In this document: positions 9,163 through 17,524 of the stretch, piece after piece
How the letters are laid out: every line of letters begins with the position of its first letter
How positions within the stretch are numbered: the stretch's first letter is position 1
NCBI RefSeq assembly: GCF_900143625.1
Contig: NZ_FRFF01000071.1
Coordinates: 1-48,986 of the forward strand
Reading direction: 5' to 3'
DNA length: 48,986 bases
DNA from: Nocardiopsis sp. JB363
GTDB lineage: Bacteria > Actinomycetota > Actinomycetes > Streptosporangiales > Streptosporangiaceae
Made by a program: the position numbers and the translations under genes
The notes under the pieces: model-generated
Databases searched by the model: none
What the model saw: the letters and a program-made list of their open reading frames with translations, nothing else
Told to the model about the DNA's origin: nothing

Positions 9163-9317
9163 CCCGATCGTTTCGTCCGCACGTACTGTAGGAACTGCAC
9201 ATCGGCTCGTGTCCCGGATGAGCGAATGCTGATTTCGGCGGTTCGCCCGGGCGAGCTCGTCCGCGCGACCCCCGAGCGCGGCTACCCCCGAACGCACGAC
9301 CCAAGAGAGGCTGCTTC

Positions 9318-11348
9318 GTGAGCGAGGCCACGGAGAAGGTCGGCCCCGGACGCACGGTCGGCCGATACCGGCTGGTCAGAAGGCTGGGCATAGGTGGATT
9401 CGGTGAGGTCCTCCTCGGTGAGGCCGAGGACGGGACCCGCGCGGCGGTCAAACTGCTGCACGCGACCTGGTCCGATGACCAGAACATGCGGCGGCGCTTC
9501 GCCGCGGAGGTGGAGCGGGCGCGCAGCGTCGGTGGTTCCTATGTCGCCGAGATCCTCGACGCCGACCCCGACGCGGACCGACCCTGGATCGCGTCCGAGT
9601 ACATCGACGGCCCCACCCTGCAACAGGCGGTCACCGAGAACGGCCCCCGTACCGGTGGCGACATGCGGCGGTTGGCGGTGTCCTCGGCGACGGCGTTGGC
9701 GGCGATCCACGCCGCCGGTGTGGTGCATCGGGACCTGAAGCCGGACAACATCATGCTGGGGTCGGACGGGCCGCGGGTGATCGACTTCGGTATCGCGCGG
9801 GCCATCGAGGCCACGTCGGTGACCGCCAGCGGCATCGTCGGGACGGTCGGGTACATGGCCCCCGAGCAGTTGGAGGGCACACGCATCGGTACCTCGGTGG
9901 ACGTGTTCTCCTGGGCCGCGGTGATGGTCTTCGCCGCCACCGGCAAGGACGCGTTCCCCGGGCCCAGCCAGGCCGCCCGCATCGCGCGGGTTCTGGGAGG
10001 GAAGCCCGACACCGGCGATCTGTCCGGGCCGCTGTTGGAGATCATCCTGGCCTGCCTGGCCAAGAAACCCGAGGACCGGCCCGACGCGCGGACTCTGCTG
10101 CGGCACCTGGTGGAGGGCACCGCCCCCGTTCGGACCACGCCGGTGGAGCAGCCGCCGAAGGACGCTTCGGCCCTTCCCGGCGCACATCCGGCGGGTACGC
10201 ACTCGGCCGGTTCGTGGGGGGTGCCCGAGGACCAGGCGGGGCCGGAACGTTCCATCGGCGGGGACGTTCCTCCGTACCACTTCGCCGGTACCCGTTTCAC
10301 GAATGTGGCGGATCTGGCCGCCGCCTTCCAACGGCACTGGCCGGAGGCGCTGCGGATCTTCGCCGACCGTGCGGAGTTCGCGACCCTGGGGTCCTGGGTG
10401 ATGGAGGACCTGAGTGACACCGAGGTCGACCGTGCCCTGTTCCGTCGGGAGATCCGCGACGTCAACCTCGCCCTGGCCACCTTCATCGCGGAGGCGAACC
10501 CGGCACTGCCGCCACGCTTCCGTGACCACGACGCGTCCGTCACCGGACTTTCCGTGCTCTTCCACGACCCCCGGCCCCTGGGCACCGGCGACCCGACCGA
10601 CAACGAACTGCTCCTGCTGGCCAGACCCGAGGTGCTGCGCGTGATGGCGCGGCACGAAGGCGAGGACTCCGACCGGCTGCGCTCGCTGGCCGAGGAGCTG
10701 GCACGGGCCGAGCGTGCGGGCACGCACTTCCTCCGTGAACTCACCGAGGGACTCACCGGCTGGGGGAGTATCCGCTCCCAGATCGATCCCGCACTGACTC
10801 TGGTGTTCCTGTTGCACCCCACGGCGCTCGTCGCACCGGATCCCGGGTCGAGACCCTGGGCTCGGGAATGGTTCAGGGTGCTCTGGTCCCGGGTGGAGGC
10901 GAGCCCGGGTGCGGACCGTGCCGGTGCGGGCGCCGCGGTCCACGGCTCCGCGAGCACGGTGGTGCACCTGGCCGCCGAGCGTCACCGCTGGGAGGGGGAT
11001 CTCGCCGCGCACCGGTCCGCGTCCTCGGGACAGGGCGATAGGAAGGCCGCGCGGATGGGCATGCTGTGGCTCGTGACGTTGGCGTTGACGTTCTCCCTGG
11101 TCTCCTGCGTGTCGGGAGCCGCCACGGGTGTGGGCCCCGCCATCGCGCTCGGGGTCCTGTCGTGCGTGCTGTTCGTGCTGCTGCTGGCGGGCTGGGTGGG
11201 GATGGAGTTCCGATCCCACTCCAAGGATCAGAACCTGGAGAAACAGAAGTCGTCGATGGGGCAGCACTACGAGCGGGGCCTACGGATGATGGACCAGGAC
11301 CTGGCACGGGCGCGGCAGATCTGTTCCGGGCCCGCCGCCTCGCGCTGA
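9318..11348 (+). CDS. Membrane-anchored Ser/Thr protein kinase (second of a tandem pair)
   Basis: 676 residues from the GTG at 9318, preceded by AGAGAGG. The kinase domain (about 14-265) aligns without gaps with the upstream paralogue: LGIGGFGEV, Lys45, HRDLKPDN (137-144), DFG (156-158), APE (181-183). The linker is much shorter and lacks the TRV repeats. The shared C-terminal domain starts at PYHFAGTRF. Two hydrophobic segments near the end ('LWLVTLALTFSLVSCVSG' and 'IALGVLSCVLFVLLLAGWVG') should anchor it in the membrane. Some stretches inside the catalytic region are nearly identical to the first kinase at the DNA level, more so than the flanking parts. The substrate is unknown; the membrane modules just upstream are candidates by position only. 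Confidence 0.93.
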   Translation: MSEATEKVGPGRTVGRYRLVRRLGIGGFGEVLLGEAEDGTRAAVKLLHATWSDDQNMRRRFAAEVERARSVGGSYVAEILDADPDADRPWIASEYIDGPTLQQAVTENGPRTGGDMRRLAVSSATALAAIHAAGVVHRDLKPDNIMLGSDGPRVIDFGIARAIEATSVTASGIVGTVGYMAPEQLEGTRIGTSVDVFSWAAVMVFAATGKDAFPGPSQAARIARVLGGKPDTGDLSGPLLEIILACLAKKPEDRPDARTLLRHLVEGTAPVRTTPVEQPPKDASALPGAHPAGTHSAGSWGVPEDQAGPERSIGGDVPPYHFAGTRFTNVADLAAAFQRHWPEALRIFADRAEFATLGSWVMEDLSDTEVDRALFRREIRDVNLALATFIAEANPALPPRFRDHDASVTGLSVLFHDPRPLGTGDPTDNELLLLARPEVLRVMARHEGEDSDRLRSLAEELARAERAGTHFLRELTEGLTGWGSIRSQIDPALTLVFLLHPTALVAPDPGSRPWAREWFRVLWSRVEASPGADRAGAGAAVHGSASTVVHLAAERHRWEGDLAAHRSASSGQGDRKAARMGMLWLVTLALTFSLVSCVSGAATGVGPAIALGVLSCVLFVLLLAGWVGMEFRSHSKDQNLEKQKSSMGQHYERGLRMMDQDLARARQICSGPAASR

Positions 11349-11426
11349 TCCGAGCACACCAGGCCCCTTTCGGCCGGAGGGTGTCGTGTCCCCGGGGCCC
11401 GGAACGCATCACCGGCGGTGTGACGG

Positions 11427-12023
11427 TCACGGGTTGTCGACCACCAGGTCGGCACGTTCGCGCGGGTGGTCGAGCGAGTACAACGCCTCCTCCTGGCGGG
11501 CCCACGCCTTCCGGAAGGGCGCGTACAGGTCGGCGTCCTCCCGAGCGTCCAACCGGGCCCGGCGCACGTGGTCGGGGGCCGAGACCCACACCAGGACGTC
11601 GCTCCACCCGCGCACGGCGCCCGCTCCGGAACCGCACCCCTCCACGAGCAGGGTCCCGCCCGCACCCAGGTCCTCGGGCAGGGTTCGCCACCCTTCCTCG
11701 AAGGCGCCGCTCTCCCAGTCATAGCGCCGCCATGCGGCCGTCCGCCCCTCGGCGAGGGGCCCCAACACCCAGGTCCGCAGCAGTTCGGGAGCCCGTGCGA
11801 GCCCCTCCCAGCCCGGGTAGAGGTCCTCCATCGTCAGCGTCGCCACCGGTTCTCCGAGTGCGACCAGTTCGCTCCGCACCCGTTCGGCCACCGTGCTCTT
11901 GCCCGAACCCGAACGCCCCTCCACCGACACCACGCGTACCCGATGTCCGTGTCGTGGCACCACCGACACCCTCCGTGCCACCCGAGCGGCCCACTCCACC
12001 TCGTCCGTCCGCACCCGAACCAT
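11427..12023 (-). CDS. P-loop uridine kinase-like / AAA-type nucleoside kinase family protein
   Basis: 198 residues. The ATG at 12023 (MVRVRTDEV) was chosen because GAGGGA lies just upstream; the open frame extends further but without family-like sequence. The Walker A motif EGRSGSGKST is clear. 'TLTMEDLYPGW' resembles the substrate-binding 'DDFY' region of uridine kinases, and 'LLVEGCGSG' is Walker B-like. 'WVSAPDHVRRARLDAREDAD' resembles the LID/arginine segment. These fit the small uridine kinase-like proteins of actinomycetes that phosphorylate nucleosides or an unknown small substrate. It converges on the kinase gene at 9318-11348 and is divergent from the ROK gene, 118 bases away. Confidence 0.85.
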   Translation of the reverse strand: MVRVRTDEVEWAARVARRVSVVPRHGHRVRVVSVEGRSGSGKSTVAERVRSELVALGEPVATLTMEDLYPGWEGLARAPELLRTWVLGPLAEGRTAAWRRYDWESGAFEEGWRTLPEDLGAGGTLLVEGCGSGAGAVRGWSDVLVWVSAPDHVRRARLDAREDADLYAPFRKAWARQEEALYSLDHPRERADLVVDNP

Positions 12024-12141
12024 GTACCGGTCCCTCGACTCCCCGTGTGGGCGGGCGGCCACGCGTCCCCGCCCGCTTTTAAGGCTTGTAACATTCGATC
12101 GAGCATCAGTGCCAGCACAGTCGACCACAAAGGGGTACGCG

Positions 12142-13317
12142 GTGACCGAGGCCGACACGACCCCCGGGTCGCAGTCAGCGCTGCGTCAGGCCAACGAGCG
12201 GCGCGTGGTCGAGGTACTGCGACGCGACGGTACCCGGACCCAGGCCGAACTGGCACGTGCCACCGGGCTGTCCGCGGCGAGCGTCTCCAACATCGTGCGC
12301 GGTCTGCGCTCCGCGGGCGCGGTCTCGGTGCGCAACACCTCCTCGAACGGTCGACGCGCGCGTGCCGTCACGCTACTGCGCCCACCGGGGACGGTGGTGG
12401 CCCTCGCCTTCACGGTCGACCGGATCTCCGTGGCCGTGGGGGACAGCGACGGCAACCCCCTGGCCGGCGAGGAGATCGAGTACGAGGTGACGACCGATCC
12501 CGAACGCGCCGTGCGCCGGGCGGCCTGGCTGGTCGAGACCACCCTGCTCCGCGCCCGGATCGATCCGGGTCGGGTCGGGGCGGTCGTGGCCTCGGTGCCC
12601 GCACCCATCGACCCGGGCACCGGGGTGGTCGGGGACATCTCCTGCGTGCCCCGTTGGGCCGGGTTCCGGCCGGGGCCGGCCCTGTCGGAGCGTCTGGGTT
12701 CGCCCGTACTGGTGGAGAACGACGCCAACCTCGCGGTGACGGCCGAGCGCGCCTTGGGCGCGGCCCAGGGCGTCGACCACGTGATCCGGCTCGTGTTGGA
12801 CGTGGGGGTCGGCGCGGGCATCGTCATGTCGGGGCAGCTCTTCCGGGGGGCCGGTGGAACCGCGGGCGAGGTCGGGCACATCGGCCTGGACCAGCGGGGA
12901 CAGGTGTGCCGTTGCGGTAACCGCGGCTGCCTGGAGACCTTCGTCGGGACCGATTACCTGATGCACATGCTGCCCCGTGACTCCTTCCGTGGCGCCGGCC
13001 CCGGGACCGCGGGTCTGGCGGGCGTGGTGGACGCCGCGTTGGAGGGCGACCCGGGCAGCCGCAGGGTGATCGCCGAGGCCGGGACGGCTCTGGGGCAGGG
13101 AACGGCGATCATCGCCAACCTGTTCAACCCGGAGCTGGTGGTGATCGGTGGGGAGTTGGCCGCGGCGGGCGACCTCCTGCTCGACCCGATGCGCAGGGCC
13201 ATGGAGCTGGGAACGCTGGGCAGCGCCCTGTCCGATCTTCGGGTGGTGGCCAGTACCCAGGGCGCCGACGCGGCGCTTCGTGGCGCTCTGCTCATGGCTT
13301 CTCACTCCCTGGCCTGA
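12142..13317 (+). CDS. ROK-family transcriptional repressor
   Basis: 391 residues from the GTG at 12142, preceded by AAGGGG; the open frame continues upstream but the sequence there is not protein-like. An N-terminal winged HTH (about 15-65, 'GTRTQAELARATGLSAASVSNIVRGL') is followed by a ROK sugar-kinase-like domain. It has the ROK zinc signature: H in GEVGHIGL, then C-R-C-G-N-R-G-C-L-E. This is the XylR/NagC-type layout, in which sugar binding releases DNA. It is directly upstream of, and codirectional with, a sugar ABC importer, the usual target of such a repressor. A 27-base palindrome between them (13420-13446) is a good operator candidate. The inducing sugar cannot be read from sequence; xylose is plausible. 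Confidence 0.92.
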   Translation: MTEADTTPGSQSALRQANERRVVEVLRRDGTRTQAELARATGLSAASVSNIVRGLRSAGAVSVRNTSSNGRRARAVTLLRPPGTVVALAFTVDRISVAVGDSDGNPLAGEEIEYEVTTDPERAVRRAAWLVETTLLRARIDPGRVGAVVASVPAPIDPGTGVVGDISCVPRWAGFRPGPALSERLGSPVLVENDANLAVTAERALGAAQGVDHVIRLVLDVGVGAGIVMSGQLFRGAGGTAGEVGHIGLDQRGQVCRCGNRGCLETFVGTDYLMHMLPRDSFRGAGPGTAGLAGVVDAALEGDPGSRRVIAEAGTALGQGTAIIANLFNPELVVIGGELAAAGDLLLDPMRRAMELGTLGSALSDLRVVASTQGADAALRGALLMASHSLA

Positions 13318-13419
13318 ACCCGGGGCCGCCCGTTGTCGCGGCCTGAACGGTCGGGTCGTGTTCCCGGTCGGCCGTAACAGATGATCACATACCCTCGAAG
13401 CGGCTCTGACCTGCCCTTT

Positions 13420-13446
13420 TATTGTCTTCATGTGGTGAAGCTAATA
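13420..13446. promoter_or_regulatory. Candidate ROK repressor operator
   Basis: Interrupted palindrome TATTnnCTTCA, five-base spacer TGTGG, then TGAAGnnAATA. It lies in the 263-base gap between the ROK gene and the importer lipoprotein gene, in an AT-richer stretch suited to a promoter. Length and symmetry fit operators of ROK repressors. Assignment to this repressor is inference from position. Confidence 0.5.
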
Positions 13447-13580
13447 CTCGTGATGTTTCGGTTATGTGTTCACTAGTTGACGGCAAGGCCTGTGCGGGGT
13501 TCTACTTCACAACAGCACTCGCGAGTTCCCACCCCGCACCACCCCCACCCCGTACAGGCATCCTTGAGAGGTAACGCGTC

Positions 13581-14726
13581 GTGAACACACAACGCCTCCA
13601 CCCCCGACGTACGGCCGCCCTCGGGCTGGCCGCCGCCGGGGCCGCCCTGGCCCTGCTCACCTCGGCCTGCGGCTCGCTCACCACCGACGGCGCCGAAACC
13701 GAGTCCCAGGAACACACCCTGGACGAGGGCTTCCACGTCGGACTCCTCCTGCCCGAACTCCAGACCGCCCGATACGAGGCCTTCGACCGGCCCTACTTCG
13801 AGGAAGCGCTCGGAGATCTCTGCCCCGAGTGCGAGTTCTCCTACGCCAACGCCGACCAGGACGTCGACGAGCAGCAGACGCAGGCCCAGGCGATGCTGAC
13901 CGACGGTGTCGACGTGCTCGTACTCGGCGCCGTCGACTCCGAGGCCGCCGCGGGCACCGTCAACGAGGCCCAGTCCCAGGGCGTGCCGGTCGTGGCCTAC
14001 GACCGCCTGGCCCAGGGCGGCGCCGACATGTACGTCTCCTTCGACAACGTCCGGGTCGGCCAGGTCCAGGCCGAGGCGCTGATCGGCGCCCTGGAGCAGG
14101 AGGGCACCGCCGGCGACGGTTCCATCGTCATGATCAACGGCTCGCCCAGCGACCCCAACGCGGGCGACTTCAAGGCCGGCGCCCACGAGATCTTCGAGGA
14201 CCAGGTGGAGATCGGTCAGGAGTTCGACACCCCCGACTGGTCGCCGGACGAGGCCAACAGCCAGATGGAGGGCGCCATCACCTCCCTGGGACTGGACGAG
14301 ATCGTGGGCGTGTACTCCGCCAACGACGGCATGGCCGCGGGCATCGTCTCCGCGCTGCGCAGCGCCGGAGTCTCGGTGGAGGACCTGCCCCCGGTCACCG
14401 GCCAGGACGCCGAACTGCACGGCATCCAGCGCATCATCTCCGGTGAGCAGTACATGACCGTCTACAAGGCCATCCGGCCCGAGGCCGAGCTCGCCGCCGC
14501 CATGGCCGTCTCCCTGGCCACCGGTGAGGAACTGGAAGCGGGCGAGCACGCGGTCACCGAGACCGAGGATGCCGACGGCGAGATGGTTCCGTCGGTCCTG
14601 CTGGAGCCCGTCTCCGTCACCGAGGAGAACATCGGCGACACGGTCGTCTCCGACGGCTTCTACAGCATCGAGGAGATCTGCACCTCCGACTACGAGGACA
14701 CGGACTTCTGCAAGGAAGCCCTCTAA
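13581..14726 (+). CDS. Sugar ABC transporter substrate-binding lipoprotein (XylF/RbsB-like)
   Basis: 381 residues from a GTG with GAGAGG upstream. A lipoprotein signal peptide has the lipobox LTSAC, so the mature protein should be tethered outside the membrane. The rest is a periplasmic-binding type I (Peripla_BP_4) domain: 'FHVGLLLPELQTARYE', 'QAMLTDGVDVLVLGAVDS', 'GVPVVAYDRLAQGG...VSFDN', 'VGVYSANDGMAAGIVSAL', and 'VTGQDAELHGIQRIISGEQYMTVYK'. The 'AYDR' and 'GQDAE' stretches resemble XylF. It delivers a pentose or related sugar to the ATPase and permease encoded next. Sugar specificity is inferred only from this resemblance. Confidence 0.92.
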   Translation: MNTQRLHPRRTAALGLAAAGAALALLTSACGSLTTDGAETESQEHTLDEGFHVGLLLPELQTARYEAFDRPYFEEALGDLCPECEFSYANADQDVDEQQTQAQAMLTDGVDVLVLGAVDSEAAAGTVNEAQSQGVPVVAYDRLAQGGADMYVSFDNVRVGQVQAEALIGALEQEGTAGDGSIVMINGSPSDPNAGDFKAGAHEIFEDQVEIGQEFDTPDWSPDEANSQMEGAITSLGLDEIVGVYSANDGMAAGIVSALRSAGVSVEDLPPVTGQDAELHGIQRIISGEQYMTVYKAIRPEAELAAAMAVSLATGEELEAGEHAVTETEDADGEMVPSVLLEPVSVTEENIGDTVVSDGFYSIEEICTSDYEDTDFCKEAL

Positions 14727-14840
14727 GCACCGGGTCATCCGGGTCGGCCCGGGCCCGTGCCGTCGGGGCCGACCCTTCGGGGGACGCCCCGGCGAGGAGG
14801 CCCGCCCTCCTCGCCGGGACGAGAGAAGAGACGAATCAGC

Positions 14841-15641
14841 ATGAGCACACCCATCCTGGAACTATCCGGGATCTCCAAGACCTTCGGGGCCGTACGCGCC
14901 CTCAGCGAGGTCGACTTCCACGTCGGTGCCGGAGAGGTCGTCGCCCTACTCGGTGACAACGGCGCGGGCAAGTCCACACTGGTCAAGGTCATCTCGGGCG
15001 CGCACCCCGCCGACAGCGGCGGCGTCATGACCTGGGACGGAACGCCGGTCACCATCGGGACCCCGGCCGACGCCCAGCGCCTGGGCATCGCCACCATCTA
15101 CCAGGACCTTGCCCTGTGCGACAACCTCGACATCGTCGGGAACCTCTTCCTGGGCAACGAGCGACTGCACTTCCCGGGCACCCTGGACGAGGTCGAGATG
15201 GAGCGCCGCGCCGTGGAGCTCCTCGACTCCCTGTCGGTGAGCATCCCGAGTCTGCGCGTCCCCGTCGCGGCACTGTCCGGCGGCCAGCGCCAGATCATCG
15301 CGATCGCCCGTTCCCTCCTGGGTCAGCCCCGCGTGGTCATGCTGGACGAGCCGACCGCCGCCCTGGGCGTCGCCCAGACCGCGCAGGTGCTCGACCTCAT
15401 CGAACGGCTGCGCGACCAAGGGCTGGGAGTGGTCCTGATCAGCCACAACATGGCCGATGTCCGGGCGGTCGCCGACCGCGCCATGGTCCTGCGCCTGGGG
15501 CGCGACGCCGGTGACTTCCCCATCGCGGAGACGAGTTACGAAGAGATCGTGGCCGCCATCACGGGCGCCTCGGACAACCCGGTATCCCGCCGTTCCACCC
15601 GCACCGGCTCATCGGCCACGGCCACGAAGGACAAGGAATGA
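14841..15641 (+). CDS. Sugar ABC transporter ATP-binding protein
   Basis: 266 residues from the ATG at 14841 (MSTPILELSG); the open frame begins earlier, but this start lies right before the conserved domain. It has one ABC domain with Walker A GDNGAGKST, Q-loop IYQDLALCDNL, signature LSGGQRQ, Walker B VVMLDEPTAAL and H-loop ISHN. At this length it is the half-size, single-domain type (FrcA-like), unlike the two-domain XylG/RbsA proteins, so two copies are expected per transporter. Its stop overlaps the permease start by four bases (ATGA), so the genes are translationally coupled. Confidence 0.94.
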   Translation: MSTPILELSGISKTFGAVRALSEVDFHVGAGEVVALLGDNGAGKSTLVKVISGAHPADSGGVMTWDGTPVTIGTPADAQRLGIATIYQDLALCDNLDIVGNLFLGNERLHFPGTLDEVEMERRAVELLDSLSVSIPSLRVPVAALSGGQRQIIAIARSLLGQPRVVMLDEPTAALGVAQTAQVLDLIERLRDQGLGVVLISHNMADVRAVADRAMVLRLGRDAGDFPIAETSYEEIVAAITGASDNPVSRRSTRTGSSATATKDKE

Positions 15642-16915
15642 GCCAGCAGACACACGCAACAGAAGACGCCGAGGTGAACGGGGAGAACACCGGAGCCCGG
15701 CGTGACCCTCGGTTGCTGGCCACCGTCGCCTCACCCAGCGGGTGGTTGGAGGCGGTCAAGCGCAGCCTCAAAGGAGGCGAACTCGGGCCCGCCCCGGTCA
15801 TCGTCGGCCTCATCCTGATCGGCATCGTCTTCCAGTCGATGAACGACCGGTTCCTGTCCCCGCAGAACCTGTCGAACCTGACCGTCCAGATCGCCGCGGT
15901 GGGTTTGATGACCACCGGCGTGATCATGGTGCTGCTGCTGGGCGAGATCGACCTGTCCATCGGCTCGGTCGCGGGTCTGTCCGCCGGTGTCCTCGCGGTC
16001 CTGGCGGTCCGCCATGGGGTATCGGAGTGGATCGCGATCGGTGTGGCCGTGGGCATCGGCCTGCTGGTCGGTCTGCTCCACGGTTTCATCTTCGCCAAGA
16101 TGGGCGTCCCGGCCTTCGTCGTCACCCTCGCCGGTCTGTTGGGCTGGCAGGGGCTGCACCTGAACCTGATGGGCAGCGACGGCAGCATCAACACCAGCGC
16201 CACCGGCCCCATCGCGATGCTGACCCAGACCTACTTCGTTCCCGTGGTGGGCTGGTTCCTGGTCGCCGTGGCGTTGATCGTGTACCTGGTCTCCGTCCTG
16301 CTGGTCGAGCGGCGTCGTCGACAGGCGGACCTGCCCTACAAGCCGCTCGTCGAGGTGCTCTTCCGCGCCTTCCTGCTGGCCCTGCCGCTCATGGGCGGTG
16401 TGTGGATCCTCAACCAGTACAAGGGCGTGCCGCTGGCCTTTCTGATCTTCGTGGGTTTCGTGGTCATCCTCGACCTGGTCCTGCGCAAGACCCGTTACGG
16501 GCGCATGGTCTACGCGGTGGGCGGTAACTCCGAGGCGGCACGGCGTGCCGGTATCCGGGTGGACTTCGTCCGGATCACGGTGTTCGGCATCGCTTCGATG
16601 CTCGCGGCCATCGGCGGTGTCATGTTCGTCTCCCGTAACTTCGCGGCGAGCGTGTCCACCGGTGGTGGCGAGGAGCTGATGATGGCCATCGCCGCGGCCG
16701 TCATCGGCGGAACCAGCCTCTTCGGTGGGCGCGGCAACGCCTACTCGGCGCTGCTGGGCGGTCTGGTCCTCGGCGCGATCACCTCGGGGCTGCTCCTGCT
16801 GCAGATGGACACCTCCGTCCGGTTCATGATCACCGCCGCGGTGCTGCTCATCGCCGTCATCCTGGACGCGATCTCCCGTCGTGGACGCAAGACCCACGCC
16901 AGGGGCGGTGGCTGA
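15638..16915 (+). CDS. Sugar ABC transporter permease (XylH/RbsC-like)
   Basis: 425 residues, ATG at 15638 with AAGGA upstream. It has about ten or more hydrophobic segments and the BPD_transp_2 family features 'TTGVIMVLLLGEIDLSIGSVAG' and 'GGNSEAARRAGIRVDF' (cytoplasmic coupling loop), plus 'AAVIGGTSLFGGRGN' near the C-terminus. The extra central loop 'VERRRRQADLPYKPLVEVLFRA' and the length above 400 residues fit XylH-type permeases more than ribose ones. It is the last gene of the importer operon; a strong hairpin follows at 17004-17040. Confidence 0.93.
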   Translation: MSQQTHATEDAEVNGENTGARRDPRLLATVASPSGWLEAVKRSLKGGELGPAPVIVGLILIGIVFQSMNDRFLSPQNLSNLTVQIAAVGLMTTGVIMVLLLGEIDLSIGSVAGLSAGVLAVLAVRHGVSEWIAIGVAVGIGLLVGLLHGFIFAKMGVPAFVVTLAGLLGWQGLHLNLMGSDGSINTSATGPIAMLTQTYFVPVVGWFLVAVALIVYLVSVLLVERRRRQADLPYKPLVEVLFRAFLLALPLMGGVWILNQYKGVPLAFLIFVGFVVILDLVLRKTRYGRMVYAVGGNSEAARRAGIRVDFVRITVFGIASMLAAIGGVMFVSRNFAASVSTGGGEELMMAIAAAVIGGTSLFGGRGNAYSALLGGLVLGAITSGLLLLQMDTSVRFMITAAVLLIAVILDAISRRGRKTHARGGG

Positions 16916-17003
16916 GGGACCGCACCGGAGCGGCGCTCGCGCGTCGCCCACAAGACCTCTCCTGGAGGATGAGAAGGACGGGTTCACCCCGGACCCTCCT
17001 TCG

Positions 17004-17040
17004 AGGCCCGGGCCGGCCACACTCCCACCGGCCCGGGCCT
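17004..17040 (+). terminator. Terminator after the sugar importer operon
   Basis: A perfect 13-base inverted repeat (AGGCCCGGGCCGG and its complement) with an 11-base loop, 88 bases after the permease stop. There is no long T-run, as is common in high-GC actinomycetes. Confidence 0.7.
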
Positions 17041-17524
17041 TCGTCATGTCCTGGTGGGGAAGGGCCGACCGGTCCGGGACGGCAGGGGTGTGAACTGTGT
17101 CCCTTTCTCGGCGGAGGGGCGTCGGGGCACCCGGTGCGCACGGCGCTCGTCGTGCGCGACACCGGCCCCGCGGGCACCGGGCATCGCCGTGAACGTGAAG
17201 TGCGCCCCGGGTGCTCGCTCTGACCTGTGTCGACGCTGCGACGCGCGCGGGGGGAGTGGTTCCGGGTCCGGTCGTCCACGGTGACCCCGATCACGAGGGG
17301 TCGGGGGCCCCTTGGTCCCACCGCGTCGGGGGCGAAGGTCCCGTGGTCGAGGGGTGCGCCCGGGGCTCGTGCGAGCACTGCTAGCTTCGCTCGATGAAGC
17401 CACCGGCCGTGATGGGGGCGTCGCCCACCAGGACGACGTGTCCCGGCTCGGTCGTGCCCGAATCCTGGGCTTGGAGACCACTCTGCCCCGTGGCCTCTCC
17501 GGCGCACGGGTGCGAAGGAGACAC
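17041..17524. other. 484-base stretch without a recognisable gene
   Basis: Several open frames cross it on both strands, but their translations are Arg/Pro-rich composition artefacts. I see no tRNA, no clear riboswitch and no repeat. It presumably carries the promoter of the monooxygenase gene; GAAGGAG at 17514-17520 is that gene's ribosome binding site. Confidence 0.5.

Noticed and set aside
9243..9254. 12-base palindrome TCGCCCGGGCGA between the two kinase genes
   Set aside because: Short GC-only palindromes are frequent at this composition and nothing else supports a site.
9282..11267. 661-residue minus-strand frame over the second kinase
   Set aside because: The plus strand encodes a complete kinase with all motifs; the minus-strand translation has no recognisable features.
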